Source of the DNA: an uncultured Faecalibacterium sp.
GTDB taxonomy: Bacteria > Bacillota > Clostridia > Oscillospirales > Ruminococcaceae
Direction: 5' to 3'
DNA length: 23,823 nt
Assembly: GCA_934525845.1 (NCBI GenBank)
Contig: CAKSZS010000036.1
Coordinates: forward strand, 1 to 23,823
Shown: positions 14,131-21,150 of the stretch, one piece after another
Layout: each line of letters starts with the position of its first letter
Numbering within the stretch: the first letter of the stretch is position 1
The notes under the pieces: generated by a model
Database searches by the model: none
The model's input: only the letters and a program-made list of their open reading frames with translations
Told to the model about the DNA's origin: nothing
Translations under genes and position numbers: made by a program

Positions 14131-15126
14131 CTAACGTTCGCCGGGGAACTTCACCCCGGCACTGCGGCGGCCCACGGTGAGCACCCGGCTCACCGCAATG
14201 CTGGTGTCCTGCATCCGGGCGCACAGCTCCTGGTCTCCGCTCTCGATGGCGCGGGCAAAGGCTTCAAACTCTGCCGCCTGGCGGGGCCGGCCGCCGTTCA
14301 GATTGAAGTGCTCTTCCTTGCCCTGGTTCGGGTGGAAGGTCACGCCGCCGCAGAAGTTCGCGGTGGATTTCTGCAGGATATAGCCCTTGTTGCCCTGGAT
14401 GACATAGCGGGCGGGCGCACCGCAGTCCTTCGCTGCCATGCTCACGGCCTTGAAGCCGCTGTACTCCATGGTCAGGATGCCGCTGGTGTCGATGCCGCGC
14501 TCGATGTTGGCAATGTAATGCACCTGATTCGGCTCGCCGAACAGGCCCACGATGTAGCTGACGTTGTACACGCCCAGATCCATCAGCGCGCCGCCTGCGC
14601 AGGCCGGGTCAAAGGACGGGGCCACGCGGCCCTCGCAGAAAGCATCATACCGGCTGGAATACTGGCTGAAGTTGCACTGCACCAGCTTGACGGTGCCCAC
14701 CCGGGGCAGCAACTCCCGGATCTTGGCGTAGTTTTCCAGATACTGCGTGGTGACCGCCTCAAACAGAAAGACCTTTTTGTGCCGGGCCAGCTCCACCAGC
14801 TCTTCGGTCTGCGCCGCCGTGGGGGCCATGGGCTTTTCCACGATGACGTGCTTTCCCGCTTCCAGCGCCACCCGGGCAAACCGGGTGTGCTGCATATTGG
14901 GCACTGCGATGTACACCACATCCACCGCCTGCAGCATTTCCAGATAGTTGGTGGTGTACTGCGGGATGCCGTACTCTGCACACAGCGCCGCCGCCTTTTC
15001 AGCACTGCGCGGGGTGCTGCACAGCACCTGCACCGTAAACGGCCCGTGCTGGGCCAGCCACGGCAGAAATTCCTGCACGATCATGCCCGTGCCCAGAATG
15101 CCTAATTTCATCTTGTTCTCTCCCAT
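14131..15126 (-). CDS. Gfo/Idh/MocA family NAD(P)-dependent oxidoreductase
   Basis: Predicted cytoplasmic sugar or polyol dehydrogenase of unknown substrate. The 331 residues begin with the Rossmann segment KLGILGTGMI, continue to the characteristic HVIVEKPMAPTAAQTEEL motif holding the catalytic EKP lysine, then the substrate-domain block FDPACAGGALMDLGVYNVSY. The last block places the conserved GGGAL-D-G-Y/H motif with Asn where His is commonest. Two starts are possible: ATG 15126 (AAGGA upstream) and ATG 15111 (GGGAGAG upstream); the protein fold begins right after the second. It lies nine bases after coaX, so it is probably co-transcribed, though no link to coenzyme A is known. Confidence 0.87.
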   Translation of the reverse strand: MGENKMKLGILGTGMIVQEFLPWLAQHGPFTVQVLCSTPRSAEKAAALCAEYGIPQYTTNYLEMLQAVDVVYIAVPNMQHTRFARVALEAGKHVIVEKPMAPTAAQTEELVELARHKKVFLFEAVTTQYLENYAKIRELLPRVGTVKLVQCNFSQYSSRYDAFCEGRVAPSFDPACAGGALMDLGVYNVSYIVGLFGEPNQVHYIANIERGIDTSGILTMEYSGFKAVSMAAKDCGAPARYVIQGNKGYILQKSTANFCGGVTFHPNQGKEEHFNLNGGRPRQAAEFEAFARAIESGDQELCARMQDTSIAVSRVLTVGRRSAGVKFPGER

Positions 15127-15135
15127 CTCGATTCC

Positions 15136-16026
15136 TTATCCTGCCTGCGCTTCCGGCTCCCGCCGGGCGCGTTTTTTCGGGTATGGGCGCTTTGTGTGCG
15201 GGTGCCCCGGCTGACCATGCCGTTTCCCGCCGCCGGACGGACGCCGGCTGTCCTTCGGTGCATTGAGCTGGTACAGCAGTGCCAGCCCCTTCATCAGCAG
15301 TTCGGGGTCGTAGGTCAGCGGATGACGGCACAGGGGCGTCACATACTTGGCCAGGCCGCCGGTGACCACCAGGGTGGCCGGCTGTCCCAGTTCCTCTTCG
15401 ATGCGCTGCACCATGCCGTCAATGAGGACGGCGGTGCCCATCACAGAGCCGGACAGCATACATTTTTCGGTGTTGGTGCCGATGGCGCTTTTGGGCGACC
15501 CCAGATGCACCTGCGGCAGCTGGGCGCAGCGTTCTCCCAAGGCACGCAGGCCGGTGGAAAGGCCCGGGCAGATGACGCCGCCCCGGAACACCCGGTCTTT
15601 GTCGATAACATTGAAGGTCGTTGCGGTGCCCAGGTCCACGGTGACCACCGGCAGCGGGAAGTTTGCCGCCGCGTAAGCGGCATCCACGAGCCGGTCTTTG
15701 CCCACCGCGTGGGGTTCGTCCACGGCCATGGTCAGCCCTGTGCGGATCTCCGGCGAGACGATGACCGGCTTTTTGCCGGTGTAATGACGGGCGCACTCCG
15801 CCAAGGCCCCGGTGATCTGGGGCACCACGCTGGTGAGCACAGCGCCCTCAAACCGCATGGGCCGTTCCGGATGGCGGCGATGCGCAAAAATTTTGTCCAT
15901 TTCGGCACGATATTCTGCAGCCGTACGGGTGCGCACCGTGTCCATGCGCGCCACAAAGCATACACGTCCGTCCCGAATGCCCCCCAGGGCGACGGTGGTG
16001 TTGCCTATATCAATGGCTAAGATCAT
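15136..16026 (-). CDS. coaX: Type III pantothenate kinase with basic C-terminal tail
   Basis: Catalyses the first step of coenzyme A synthesis, ATP-dependent phosphorylation of pantothenate; type III enzymes need a monovalent cation and are not inhibited by CoA. The N-terminal ILAIDIGNTTVALGG is the ASKHA phosphate-binding motif. HAVGKDRLVDAAYAA carries the GxDR active-site motif, and VVTVDLGTATTFNVID follows. The core ends near residue 255; family members are usually 245-260 residues. Here about 40 further residues, rich in Arg, Lys, Gly, Pro and His, follow and look disordered and nucleic-acid-binding in character. The ATG at 16026 has AGAGGAAAA upstream. Expression is likely from the promoter at 16251-16279 through a 217-nt structured leader. 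Confidence 0.94.
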   Translation of the reverse strand: MILAIDIGNTTVALGGIRDGRVCFVARMDTVRTRTAAEYRAEMDKIFAHRRHPERPMRFEGAVLTSVVPQITGALAECARHYTGKKPVIVSPEIRTGLTMAVDEPHAVGKDRLVDAAYAAANFPLPVVTVDLGTATTFNVIDKDRVFRGGVICPGLSTGLRALGERCAQLPQVHLGSPKSAIGTNTEKCMLSGSVMGTAVLIDGMVQRIEEELGQPATLVVTGGLAKYVTPLCRHPLTYDPELLMKGLALLYQLNAPKDSRRPSGGGKRHGQPGHPHTKRPYPKKRARREPEAQAG

Positions 16027-16060
16027 AGTTCAGTTTTCCTCTTGTACTGCAAGGGTTTTG

Positions 16061-16188
16061 GGGCTGTGTGCCGGGAGCTTTCTCCTCGGACGCGAATCGG
16101 GCCATTCCATCGCCCGCCCTATTGCCCTGCGGGCAACAGGGTCCCACCCCAGCGGACGGTCCTCGGAGAAACTTCCGGCACGCAGCCC
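16061..16188 (-). ncRNA. Structured RNA element in the coaX 5' leader
   Basis: In the minus-strand RNA a long outer stem pairs 16165-16188 with 16061-16085: 24 bases with two mismatches and one bulged G. It continues through a symmetric tandem G-A pair (16163-16164 with 16086-16087) into GGAC/GUCC (16159-16162 with 16088-16091). Inside are an 11-bp hairpin (16117-16127 with 16131-16141, three-base loop) and a weaker CGGGC/GCCCG hairpin. The element begins about 55 nt after the predicted start of transcription. Its end (16061) is 34 bases before the coaX ATG. I do not recognise the class; a riboswitch, a protein-binding leader, a stand-alone ncRNA, or a palindromic mobile element remnant are all possible. 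Confidence 0.6.
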
Positions 16189-16250
16189 GGTCAGATGCAG
16201 TTTCCCCGCCGACCTGTCTCTTAGGGTCCGTTTATTCTTTGTCAATCAGT

Positions 16251-16279
16251 ATTTTACCGCATTTTGGCCTAGGATACAA
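16251..16279 (-). promoter_or_regulatory. Predicted coaX promoter
   Basis: On the minus strand TTGTAT (16274-16279), a 17-base spacer and TAAAAT (16251-16256) form a reasonable sigma-A promoter. Start of transcription would be near 16244, giving a leader of about 217 nt. Confidence 0.55.
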
Positions 16280-16297
16280 GCCCGCACAAAGATTTTG

Positions 16298-16326
16298 TTG
16301 TGCTGGCGGAACTTTTGCATTATACT
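16298..16326 (+). promoter_or_regulatory. Predicted coaBC promoter
   Basis: TTGTGC (16298-16303), a 17-base spacer and TATACT (16321-16326), followed by AGGAGG at 16360-16365 and the ATG at 16373. It is divergent from the coaX promoter, with -35 boxes 18 bases apart, so one regulator could act on both. The coaX-side RNA element lies outside this transcript. Confidence 0.65.
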
Positions 16327-16372
16327 AAGGGAAGAAATGTGAAAACAGTCTGTTTTTCCAGGAGGTATACCC

Positions 16373-17563
16373 ATGGATCTGAAGGGCAAATGCGTCCTTT
16401 TGGGCGTCAGCGGCGGCATTGCCGCGTATAAAATGGCCAATGTGGCCAGCGCACTGCGCAAACTGGGGGCCGACGTGGAGGTCATCATGACCAAAAATGC
16501 TACCCAGTTCATCACTCCCATCACCTTTGAGACCCTCACCGGCCACAAGTGCATGGTGGACACCTTTGACCGGGATTTCAAGTTCGAGGTCACCCATATT
16601 TCGCTGGCCAAAAAGGCGGACGTCATTCTGGTGGCACCGGCCACCGCCAACGTCATCGCCAAGATGGCCCACGGCATCGCGGACGATATGCTCACCACGG
16701 TGGTGCTGGCGGCCAAGTGCCCCAAGCTGGTCTCCCCCGCCATGAACACCGGGATGCTGGAAAATCCCATCACGCAGGACAATCTGGCCACGCTGGAACG
16801 CTACGGCTTCACGGTCATTCCGTCCGAGAGCGGCGTGCTGGCCTGCAAGGATGTGGGCAGCGGCCGCCTGCCGAAGGAAGATGTGCTCATCGAGTACATC
16901 CTGCACACCATCGCCCGGCCCAAGGACCTGGCCGGGGTGCGGGTGGCCGTCACCGCCGGCCCCACCCAGGAACCGCTGGACCCGGTGCGCTACCTGACCA
17001 ACCATTCCACCGGCAAGATGGGCTATGCCCTGGCCCGTGCCGCCGCCATGCGCGGGGCGGACGTGACCCTCATCCACGGCGAGACCGCTCTGCCGCCGGT
17101 GAAGTTCACCACCGACGTGCCGGTGACCACCGCCCAGCAGATGTACGAAGCCGTCACCAGCCGCTTTGCGGACATGGATGTGCTCATCATGGCGGCGGCG
17201 GTGGCCGACTACCGCCCCGTCACCGTGGCCGATGATAAGATCAAGAAAAAGGACGGCGACCTGTCCATTCCGGTGGAGCGCACCCCGGACATTCTGGGCA
17301 CCATCGGCCCGCAGAAGTCCCATCAGTTCCTCTGCGGTTTTTCCATGGAGACCCGCGACCTGGTGGAAAACTCTTCCGCCAAGCTGGCCAAGAAGAATCT
17401 GGACATGGTGGTGGCCAACAACCTCAAAGTCGCCGGAGCAGGCTTCGGCGTGGACACCAATGTGGTCACCTTCATCACACCAGACGGCACCCGGGAGCTG
17501 CCCCTGATGAGCAAGGCCGATGTGGCCGACGCCATTCTGGATGAGATCCTGAAGCGAAAATAA
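16373..17563 (+). CDS. coaBC: Bifunctional phosphopantothenoylcysteine decarboxylase / phosphopantothenate-cysteine ligase
   Basis: Carries out two successive steps of coenzyme A synthesis. The N-terminal flavoprotein half (CoaC, about residues 1-185) has LLGVSGGIAAYKM, the active-site His in THISLAKKADVILVAPATAN, and PAMNTGMLENP, where the usual motif PAMNxxMW has Leu in place of Trp. Cys in GVLACKDVGSGRLP is the recognised catalytic cysteine. The C-terminal CoaB half (about 190-396) has the nucleotide-binding segment TAGPTQEPLDPVRYLTNHST, the AAAVADYRP motif and KIKK. The 396 residues are full length. It is divergent from coaX; together with the putative ECF S component this covers uptake and phosphorylation of pantothenate through to 4'-phosphopantetheine. 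Confidence 0.97.
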   Translation: MDLKGKCVLLGVSGGIAAYKMANVASALRKLGADVEVIMTKNATQFITPITFETLTGHKCMVDTFDRDFKFEVTHISLAKKADVILVAPATANVIAKMAHGIADDMLTTVVLAAKCPKLVSPAMNTGMLENPITQDNLATLERYGFTVIPSESGVLACKDVGSGRLPKEDVLIEYILHTIARPKDLAGVRVAVTAGPTQEPLDPVRYLTNHSTGKMGYALARAAAMRGADVTLIHGETALPPVKFTTDVPVTTAQQMYEAVTSRFADMDVLIMAAAVADYRPVTVADDKIKKKDGDLSIPVERTPDILGTIGPQKSHQFLCGFSMETRDLVENSSAKLAKKNLDMVVANNLKVAGAGFGVDTNVVTFITPDGTRELPLMSKADVADAILDEILKRK

Positions 17564-17619
17564 CCCTCTCAGTCAATGCCTTGCGGCATTGCCAGCTCTC
17601 CCGAAAGGGGGAGCTTTTT
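17564..17619 (+). repeat. Double-hairpin repeat with terminator function (coaBC side)
   Basis: It starts directly after the coaBC stop with CCCTCTCAG, then stem CAATGCC/GGCATTG (17574-17580 with 17585-17591), then AGCTCTCCC/GGGGGAGCT with a GAAA loop (17594-17602 with 17607-17615) and a T-run. It is an inverted copy of 17633-17685 and of the same family as 6138-6183 and 6233-6282. Confidence 0.82.
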
Positions 17620-17632
17620 GCATCTTTCCGCT

Positions 17633-17685
17633 AAAAAAGCTCTCCCTTTCGGGAGAGCTGGCGAACAAAGTGAGCCTGAGAGGGT
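17633..17685 (-). repeat. Double-hairpin repeat with terminator function (degV side)
   Basis: Minus-strand copy that begins ACCCTCTCAGG immediately after the degV stop and ends in a perfect 9-bp stem AGCTCTCCC/GGGAGAGCT (17651-17659 with 17638-17646, GAAA loop) and six Ts. With the copy at 17564-17619 it forms a large convergent palindrome able to terminate both genes. Confidence 0.82.
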
Positions 17686-18534
17686 TCACTTCTCTTTCCG
17701 GGCAAACACGATGCCGATGGTGCCGGGGCCGGAGTAGCCGCCGATGGTGGTGCCGATGTCCGTTTCATAGCATTCCTGGAAGTGCCCGTACTTCTGCAAA
17801 CCGGCTTTCACAGCCTCCATGCAGCCGGGCTTGGGCTGGCAGGAGGAAAGAAACACCATGCCGTCCTCGATGTCGTCCCGGTCCGCCAGGCGGTCGGTAA
17901 TGTACTTGCCCACGCAGATGGGCAGACTGCCGCGGTACTTTTTGACCACCTTCAGTTCACCACGCACCACTTCCAGCGCGGGCTTGATGCCCAGCAGATT
18001 GGCCCCGAAGGCCAGCACGCCGGAGCAGCGGCCGCTTTTGGCCATGTAGTCCAGCCGGTCCAGCACAAAGCTCAGCTCCACCCGCCTGGCAAGGCTCTGC
18101 AGGCGCATCTGGATGCTGCGGGGCGGCAGGCCGTCTGCGGCCCACTTGGCAGCGCGCAGCACCAGATAACCCTGCCCGGTGCAGATGTTCTCGCTGTCCA
18201 CCACATAGACGTTCTCGAACTCTCCGGCGGCAAGGCCCGCGTTCTGGTAGCAGGACGACAGCTTGGCGCTGACCGAGATGTGGATCACTGCGTCGTATTC
18301 CTGGGCAAACGGGGTAAAAAAGTCGATGTACTCCACCGGGTTTGCGGCCGCCGATTTGGGCATCGTGCCGCCGGCGCTCACATGGGCAAACACATCCGCC
18401 GGGTGGACGGTCACGCCGTCCAGATAGCTTTCGTCGCCCATCAGGATGTGCATGGGCATCAGGGAAATATCCCACTTCTGCAAAAGTTCTGCAGACAGGT
18501 CACAGGTGCTGTCTGCCGTGATCTTGATCTTCAC
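17686..18534 (-). CDS. DegV family fatty acid-binding protein
   Basis: DegV/FakB proteins bind a free fatty acid in a buried pocket and present it to the kinase FakA for phosphorylation and membrane lipid synthesis. The 282 residues have the two-lobe start KITADSTCDLSAELLQ, the SAAANPVEYIDFF segment (family GxxxxTSQP-like loop), ISVSAKLSSCYQNA and DSENICTGQGYLVLRAA, then the C-terminal block FVLDRLDYMAKSGRCSG and TIGGYSGPGTIGI. The fatty-acid kinase itself is not in the window. The start is a GTG at 18534, six bases from AAGGAGA at 18541-18547. The gene is convergent with coaBC and divergent from murC. Confidence 0.92.
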   Translation of the reverse strand: MKIKITADSTCDLSAELLQKWDISLMPMHILMGDESYLDGVTVHPADVFAHVSAGGTMPKSAAANPVEYIDFFTPFAQEYDAVIHISVSAKLSSCYQNAGLAAGEFENVYVVDSENICTGQGYLVLRAAKWAADGLPPRSIQMRLQSLARRVELSFVLDRLDYMAKSGRCSGVLAFGANLLGIKPALEVVRGELKVVKKYRGSLPICVGKYITDRLADRDDIEDGMVFLSSCQPKPGCMEAVKAGLQKYGHFQECYETDIGTTIGGYSGPGTIGIVFARKEK

Positions 18535-18577
18535 ATTCGTTCTCCTTTTTTGCGTTCTGCTGAATTTGTTCCTGTTT

Positions 18578-18607
18578 ATTGTAGCACAAAAAGTTCAAAG
18601 TTGTGAA
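18578..18607 (-). promoter_or_regulatory. degV promoter (extended -10)
   Basis: On the minus strand TTCACA (18602-18607), 18-base spacer, then TGC and TACAAT (18578-18583). The rest of the 18535-18839 gap holds the murC promoter and no other recognisable feature. Confidence 0.6.
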
Positions 18608-18742
18608 GTTTTTCATGCTCCTGAAATGTAAATCTTTTATGAAGCGCCGGGCGCTCTGCACAGCCCGACTGTTTTTTCTTGTACAGATATCACAAAATCA
18701 TCAAAAGATTTATGTTCCTTTCCGAAAATTCGGTTTTCCCTG

Positions 18743-18771
18743 TTTATTTTATCCGCCAAAAATTATATAAT
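18743..18771 (+). promoter_or_regulatory. murC promoter
   Basis: A perfect TATAAT (18766-18771) with TTTATT (18743-18748) at a 17-base spacing in an AT-rich stretch. The ribosome binding site GGAGG is at 18825-18829, ten bases before the murC ATG. Confidence 0.6.
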
Positions 18772-18839
18772 AAGATGTATCCCAATCGAATGGAATCGGT
18801 CTGCACTGCGGCCGTTGATTATTTGGAGGTTGCCTTACT

Positions 18840-20222
18840 ATGTTCATGTACACCGACTACAACCAGCACCTGCTGGACAATGTCAAAAAGATCCACTTCA
18901 TCGGATGCGGCGGCAGCGGAATGTATCCGCTGATCCAGATCCTCGCCGCCAAAGGCTACGAGATCTCCGGCAGCGACGTGCTGGACGGCAGCATCATCCG
19001 CTATGAGCGGGAGATGGGCGTCAAGGTCACGCTGGGCCACAGCGCTGACAATGTGATCGGCACCGACATGGTGGTGTATTCCGCCGCCATCGCCAAGGAC
19101 AATGTGGAGCTGAATGCCGCTGCCTCCTACGGCATCCCCACCATCGAGCGCAGCGTCCTGCTGGGCTATGTGAGCCGTCTGTACAAAGAGAGCATCTGCG
19201 TGTCCGGCACCCACGGCAAGACCACGACTACTTCCATGATCACCACAGCACTGGAGCTGGCCGGCAAGGATCCTTCCGCTGTCATCGGCGGCAAGCTGCC
19301 CCTCATCAACGGCTACGGCAAGGCCGGCAAGGGCGATGACATCGTCATCGAGGCCTGCGAGTTCGCCGAGACCTTCCTCAAGCTGACCCCGTACCTGTCC
19401 GTGGTGCTGAACATCGACAACGACCATCTGGACTACTACGGCAGCATGGGCGAACTGAAGTTCGCTTTCAAGCGCTTTGCCCTGATGACCCAGTTCATGA
19501 TCTTCGCCAACGCCGATGACAAGAACACCATGGACGTCATGTATACGCTGGACCGCCGCGTGCGCACCTTCGGCATCGACAACGACGGCGACTATCAGGC
19601 CATCAACGTGCAGGAGTACAAGCCCGGCTTCTTTGAGTTCGACCTGAAGGAGTGGAGCAAGGTCACCGGTCACATCCGCCTGTCCGTGCCGGGCCGTCAC
19701 AACATCTACAACGCCCTGGCCATGTGCGCCGTCTGCCGCTTTGCCGGTCTGACCGTGGAACAGTGCGCCGAAGCTGCCCTGAACTTCAAGGGTGCCGGCC
19801 GCCGCTTTGAGGTCTACGGCGAGTGCAACGGGGCACTGGTCATCGATGACTACGCACATCACCCCACCGAGCTGCGTGCGACCCTGACCACCGCCAAGGA
19901 GATGGGCTACAAGCGCCTGATCGCGGTGCATCAGCCGTTTACATACAGCCGTACCAAGATGCTGTTCAACGACTTCGTGGACGTGCTCAAGATCCCCGAC
20001 ATCACCGTGCTGACCCCCATCATGGGCAGCCGCGAACCCAACGATCCGTCCATCACCAGCGCCAAGCTGGCGGCACAGATCCCCGGCTCTGTGCTGGTGA
20101 ACAGCCTGGAGGAAGCCGCCGACTGGGTCAAGCAGAACGCACAGCCCGGCGACCTGGTGATCACCCTGGGCTGCGGCGACATCTACAAGGCCAGCAAGAT
20201 GATGGTGGCCGACAACCAGTAA
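18840..20222 (+). CDS. murC: UDP-N-acetylmuramate-L-alanine ligase
   Basis: First amino-acid-adding enzyme of peptidoglycan synthesis; ATP-dependent, cytoplasmic. The 460 residues match the family. The UDP-binding N-terminal motif IHFIGCGGSGMYPL is at about residues 18-31. The ATP loop is GTHGKTTTTSM, the metal and substrate block is EACEFAETFLKL with NIDNDHLDYYG, and the ligase motif is DDYAHHPTELRATL followed by HQPFTYSRTK. The C-terminal GCGDIYKASKMM is also typical. A second in-frame ATG lies six bases downstream and is the alternative start. It is monocistronic with its own promoter and a strong palindromic terminator at 20238-20273. Confidence 0.97.
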   Translation: MFMYTDYNQHLLDNVKKIHFIGCGGSGMYPLIQILAAKGYEISGSDVLDGSIIRYEREMGVKVTLGHSADNVIGTDMVVYSAAIAKDNVELNAAASYGIPTIERSVLLGYVSRLYKESICVSGTHGKTTTTSMITTALELAGKDPSAVIGGKLPLINGYGKAGKGDDIVIEACEFAETFLKLTPYLSVVLNIDNDHLDYYGSMGELKFAFKRFALMTQFMIFANADDKNTMDVMYTLDRRVRTFGIDNDGDYQAINVQEYKPGFFEFDLKEWSKVTGHIRLSVPGRHNIYNALAMCAVCRFAGLTVEQCAEAALNFKGAGRRFEVYGECNGALVIDDYAHHPTELRATLTTAKEMGYKRLIAVHQPFTYSRTKMLFNDFVDVLKIPDITVLTPIMGSREPNDPSITSAKLAAQIPGSVLVNSLEEAADWVKQNAQPGDLVITLGCGDIYKASKMMVADNQ

Positions 20223-20237
20223 AGAATCTGCTATACA

Positions 20238-20273
20238 AAAAGAGGAACGACAGCTGTCGTTCCTCTTTTTTTC
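20238..20273. terminator. Bidirectional terminator between murC and the tubby-like gene
   Basis: Perfect 34-base palindrome centred between 20254 and 20255, with A- and T-runs at its ends, placed 16 bases past the murC stop and facing the convergent gene at 20285. It terminates both. Confidence 0.93.
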
Positions 20274-20284
20274 GTTGATCCGGG

Positions 20285-20758
20285 TCAGTTCCGCGAGCAC
20301 TTTTCCGCGTCGATGGCCAACACGAACATCAGCACATAAAGCGCATCCTTCGGGTCGGCAATGTCCAGAATGTAGGTGTCCGTCCAATGGAACAGCTCCT
20401 TGGATACGGTGGCCACCGTGCCTCCGTCCGGGCCGGTGATGGTGTAGTCCCACTCGGCAAAGTCGCCCTCCACATGCCAGCCGTTGAAGTCGATGTTGTA
20501 CTTGGGCTTGAACCAGCTCCACTCCTTTTCCAGGTGGCCGATGCAGTCTTCGCCCTCGTACAGTTCGAACTTGGGCCGCCAGGTCAGCACTTCCTGCTTG
20601 ACGGTGCCCAGCTCGTGCTCCTCTTCCGCATCGTAGATCTTCAGGCAGTGCCCCCAGGACAGCTGTCCTTTGACCACATACACGGTTGTTTCGTTTTCGT
20701 CGTAGATGTCGTAACTGTCGAACCAGGTAAACGCACGCTGTTTGAAAAGCAGTTTCAT
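20285..20758 (-). CDS. LURP-one/tubby-like family protein (YxjI type)
   Basis: 157-residue beta-rich protein of the tubby-like superfamily; B. subtilis YxjI is a known relative and its role is unresolved. The start MKLLFKQRAFTWFDSYDIYDENE is the family's typical opening. Repeated blocks VKGQLSWGHCLKIYDAEEEH, PKFELYEGEDCIGHLEKEW and TVATVSKELFHWTDTYILDI follow the usual order. I chose ATG 20758 because that is where the family fold begins and a GAGG-rich ribosome binding site precedes it; an upstream open extension to 20806 looks non-coding. It is probably co-transcribed with the disrupted zinc-ribbon gene upstream. A lipid- or membrane-binding role is inferred from the fold only. Confidence 0.85.
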   Translation of the reverse strand: MKLLFKQRAFTWFDSYDIYDENETTVYVVKGQLSWGHCLKIYDAEEEHELGTVKQEVLTWRPKFELYEGEDCIGHLEKEWSWFKPKYNIDFNGWHVEGDFAEWDYTITGPDGGTVATVSKELFHWTDTYILDIADPKDALYVLMFVLAIDAEKCSRN

Positions 20759-20812
20759 CTTCCTCACCTCATTCTGGATACGAATCCGAACAGCATTTTC
20801 GTGCACGACGCG

Positions 20813-21036
20813 TCATTTCACGTCCGTGTCGATCACCATTTTCTTGCAGGCTTTGCAGAAAAATGCTTCCATCGTAAAGCTGGTCAGGGTGCATTTGCCG
20901 CCGTCAGCGTACCGACGTCGGCCAATGCATCCGACCAGAACGCCTTTTTGTCGCCCGCCTTCCAGCGCACTTTCCTGCGCCCATCCCCGGAAAGTACCCC
21001 CTGCTGCATCTCACCACCGCAATACGGACATTTCAT
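20813..21036 (-). pseudogene. Frameshifted small zinc-ribbon protein (DUF6487-like)
   Basis: The minus-strand ATG at 21036 begins MKCPYCGGEMQQGVLSGDGR and continues RRKVRWKAGDKKAFWSDALA, but the frame stops at 20884-20886 after 50 residues. The next frame carries the missing half, TLTSFTMEAFFCKACKKM and then VIDTDVK, ending at 20813. The total is one base short of 75 codons, and the break falls at the A-run in GCAAATGC (about 20891-20898). An intact product would be about 74 residues with two Cys-x2-Cys pairs binding zinc. It may be a real pseudogene or a one-base error in the assembly. A promoter precedes it at 21072-21100 and the tubby-like gene follows. Confidence 0.78.
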
Positions 21037-21071
21037 AAGGGAGCCACCTTTCTTTTTCAGCTTCTGTTTCC

Positions 21072-21100
21072 ACTATACCAGATTTTCCCGTTCTTCGCAA
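21072..21100 (-). promoter_or_regulatory. Promoter of the zinc-ribbon/tubby-like pair
   Basis: On the minus strand TTGCGA (21095-21100), 17-base spacer and TATAGT (21072-21077). It lies just past the terminator of the histidine kinase operon, so the downstream genes start their own unit. Confidence 0.6.
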
Positions 21101-21114
21101 TCCATCGACCAAAG

Positions 21115-21145
21115 CAGCCCCATCCGATGTTTCCGGATGGGGCTG
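21115..21145 (-). terminator. Terminator-like hairpin after the histidine kinase
   Basis: 12-bp perfect stem (21115-21126 with 21134-21145, seven-base loop) six bases past the kinase stop. The minus-strand T-run is poor (GCTTTGG), so efficiency is uncertain. Confidence 0.65.
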
Positions 21146-21150
21146 TACCG

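Noticed and set aside
18636..18690. Hairpin CGGGC/GCCCG followed by a T-run as a terminator or attenuator upstream of murC.
   Set aside because: The stem is only five base pairs with a ten-base loop, and no transcript enters it on the plus strand from a visible gene.
20238..20273. Perfect palindrome as a regulator operator.
   Set aside because: Placement between convergent genes, 16 bases past a stop and with A/T runs at both ends, is that of a bidirectional terminator.
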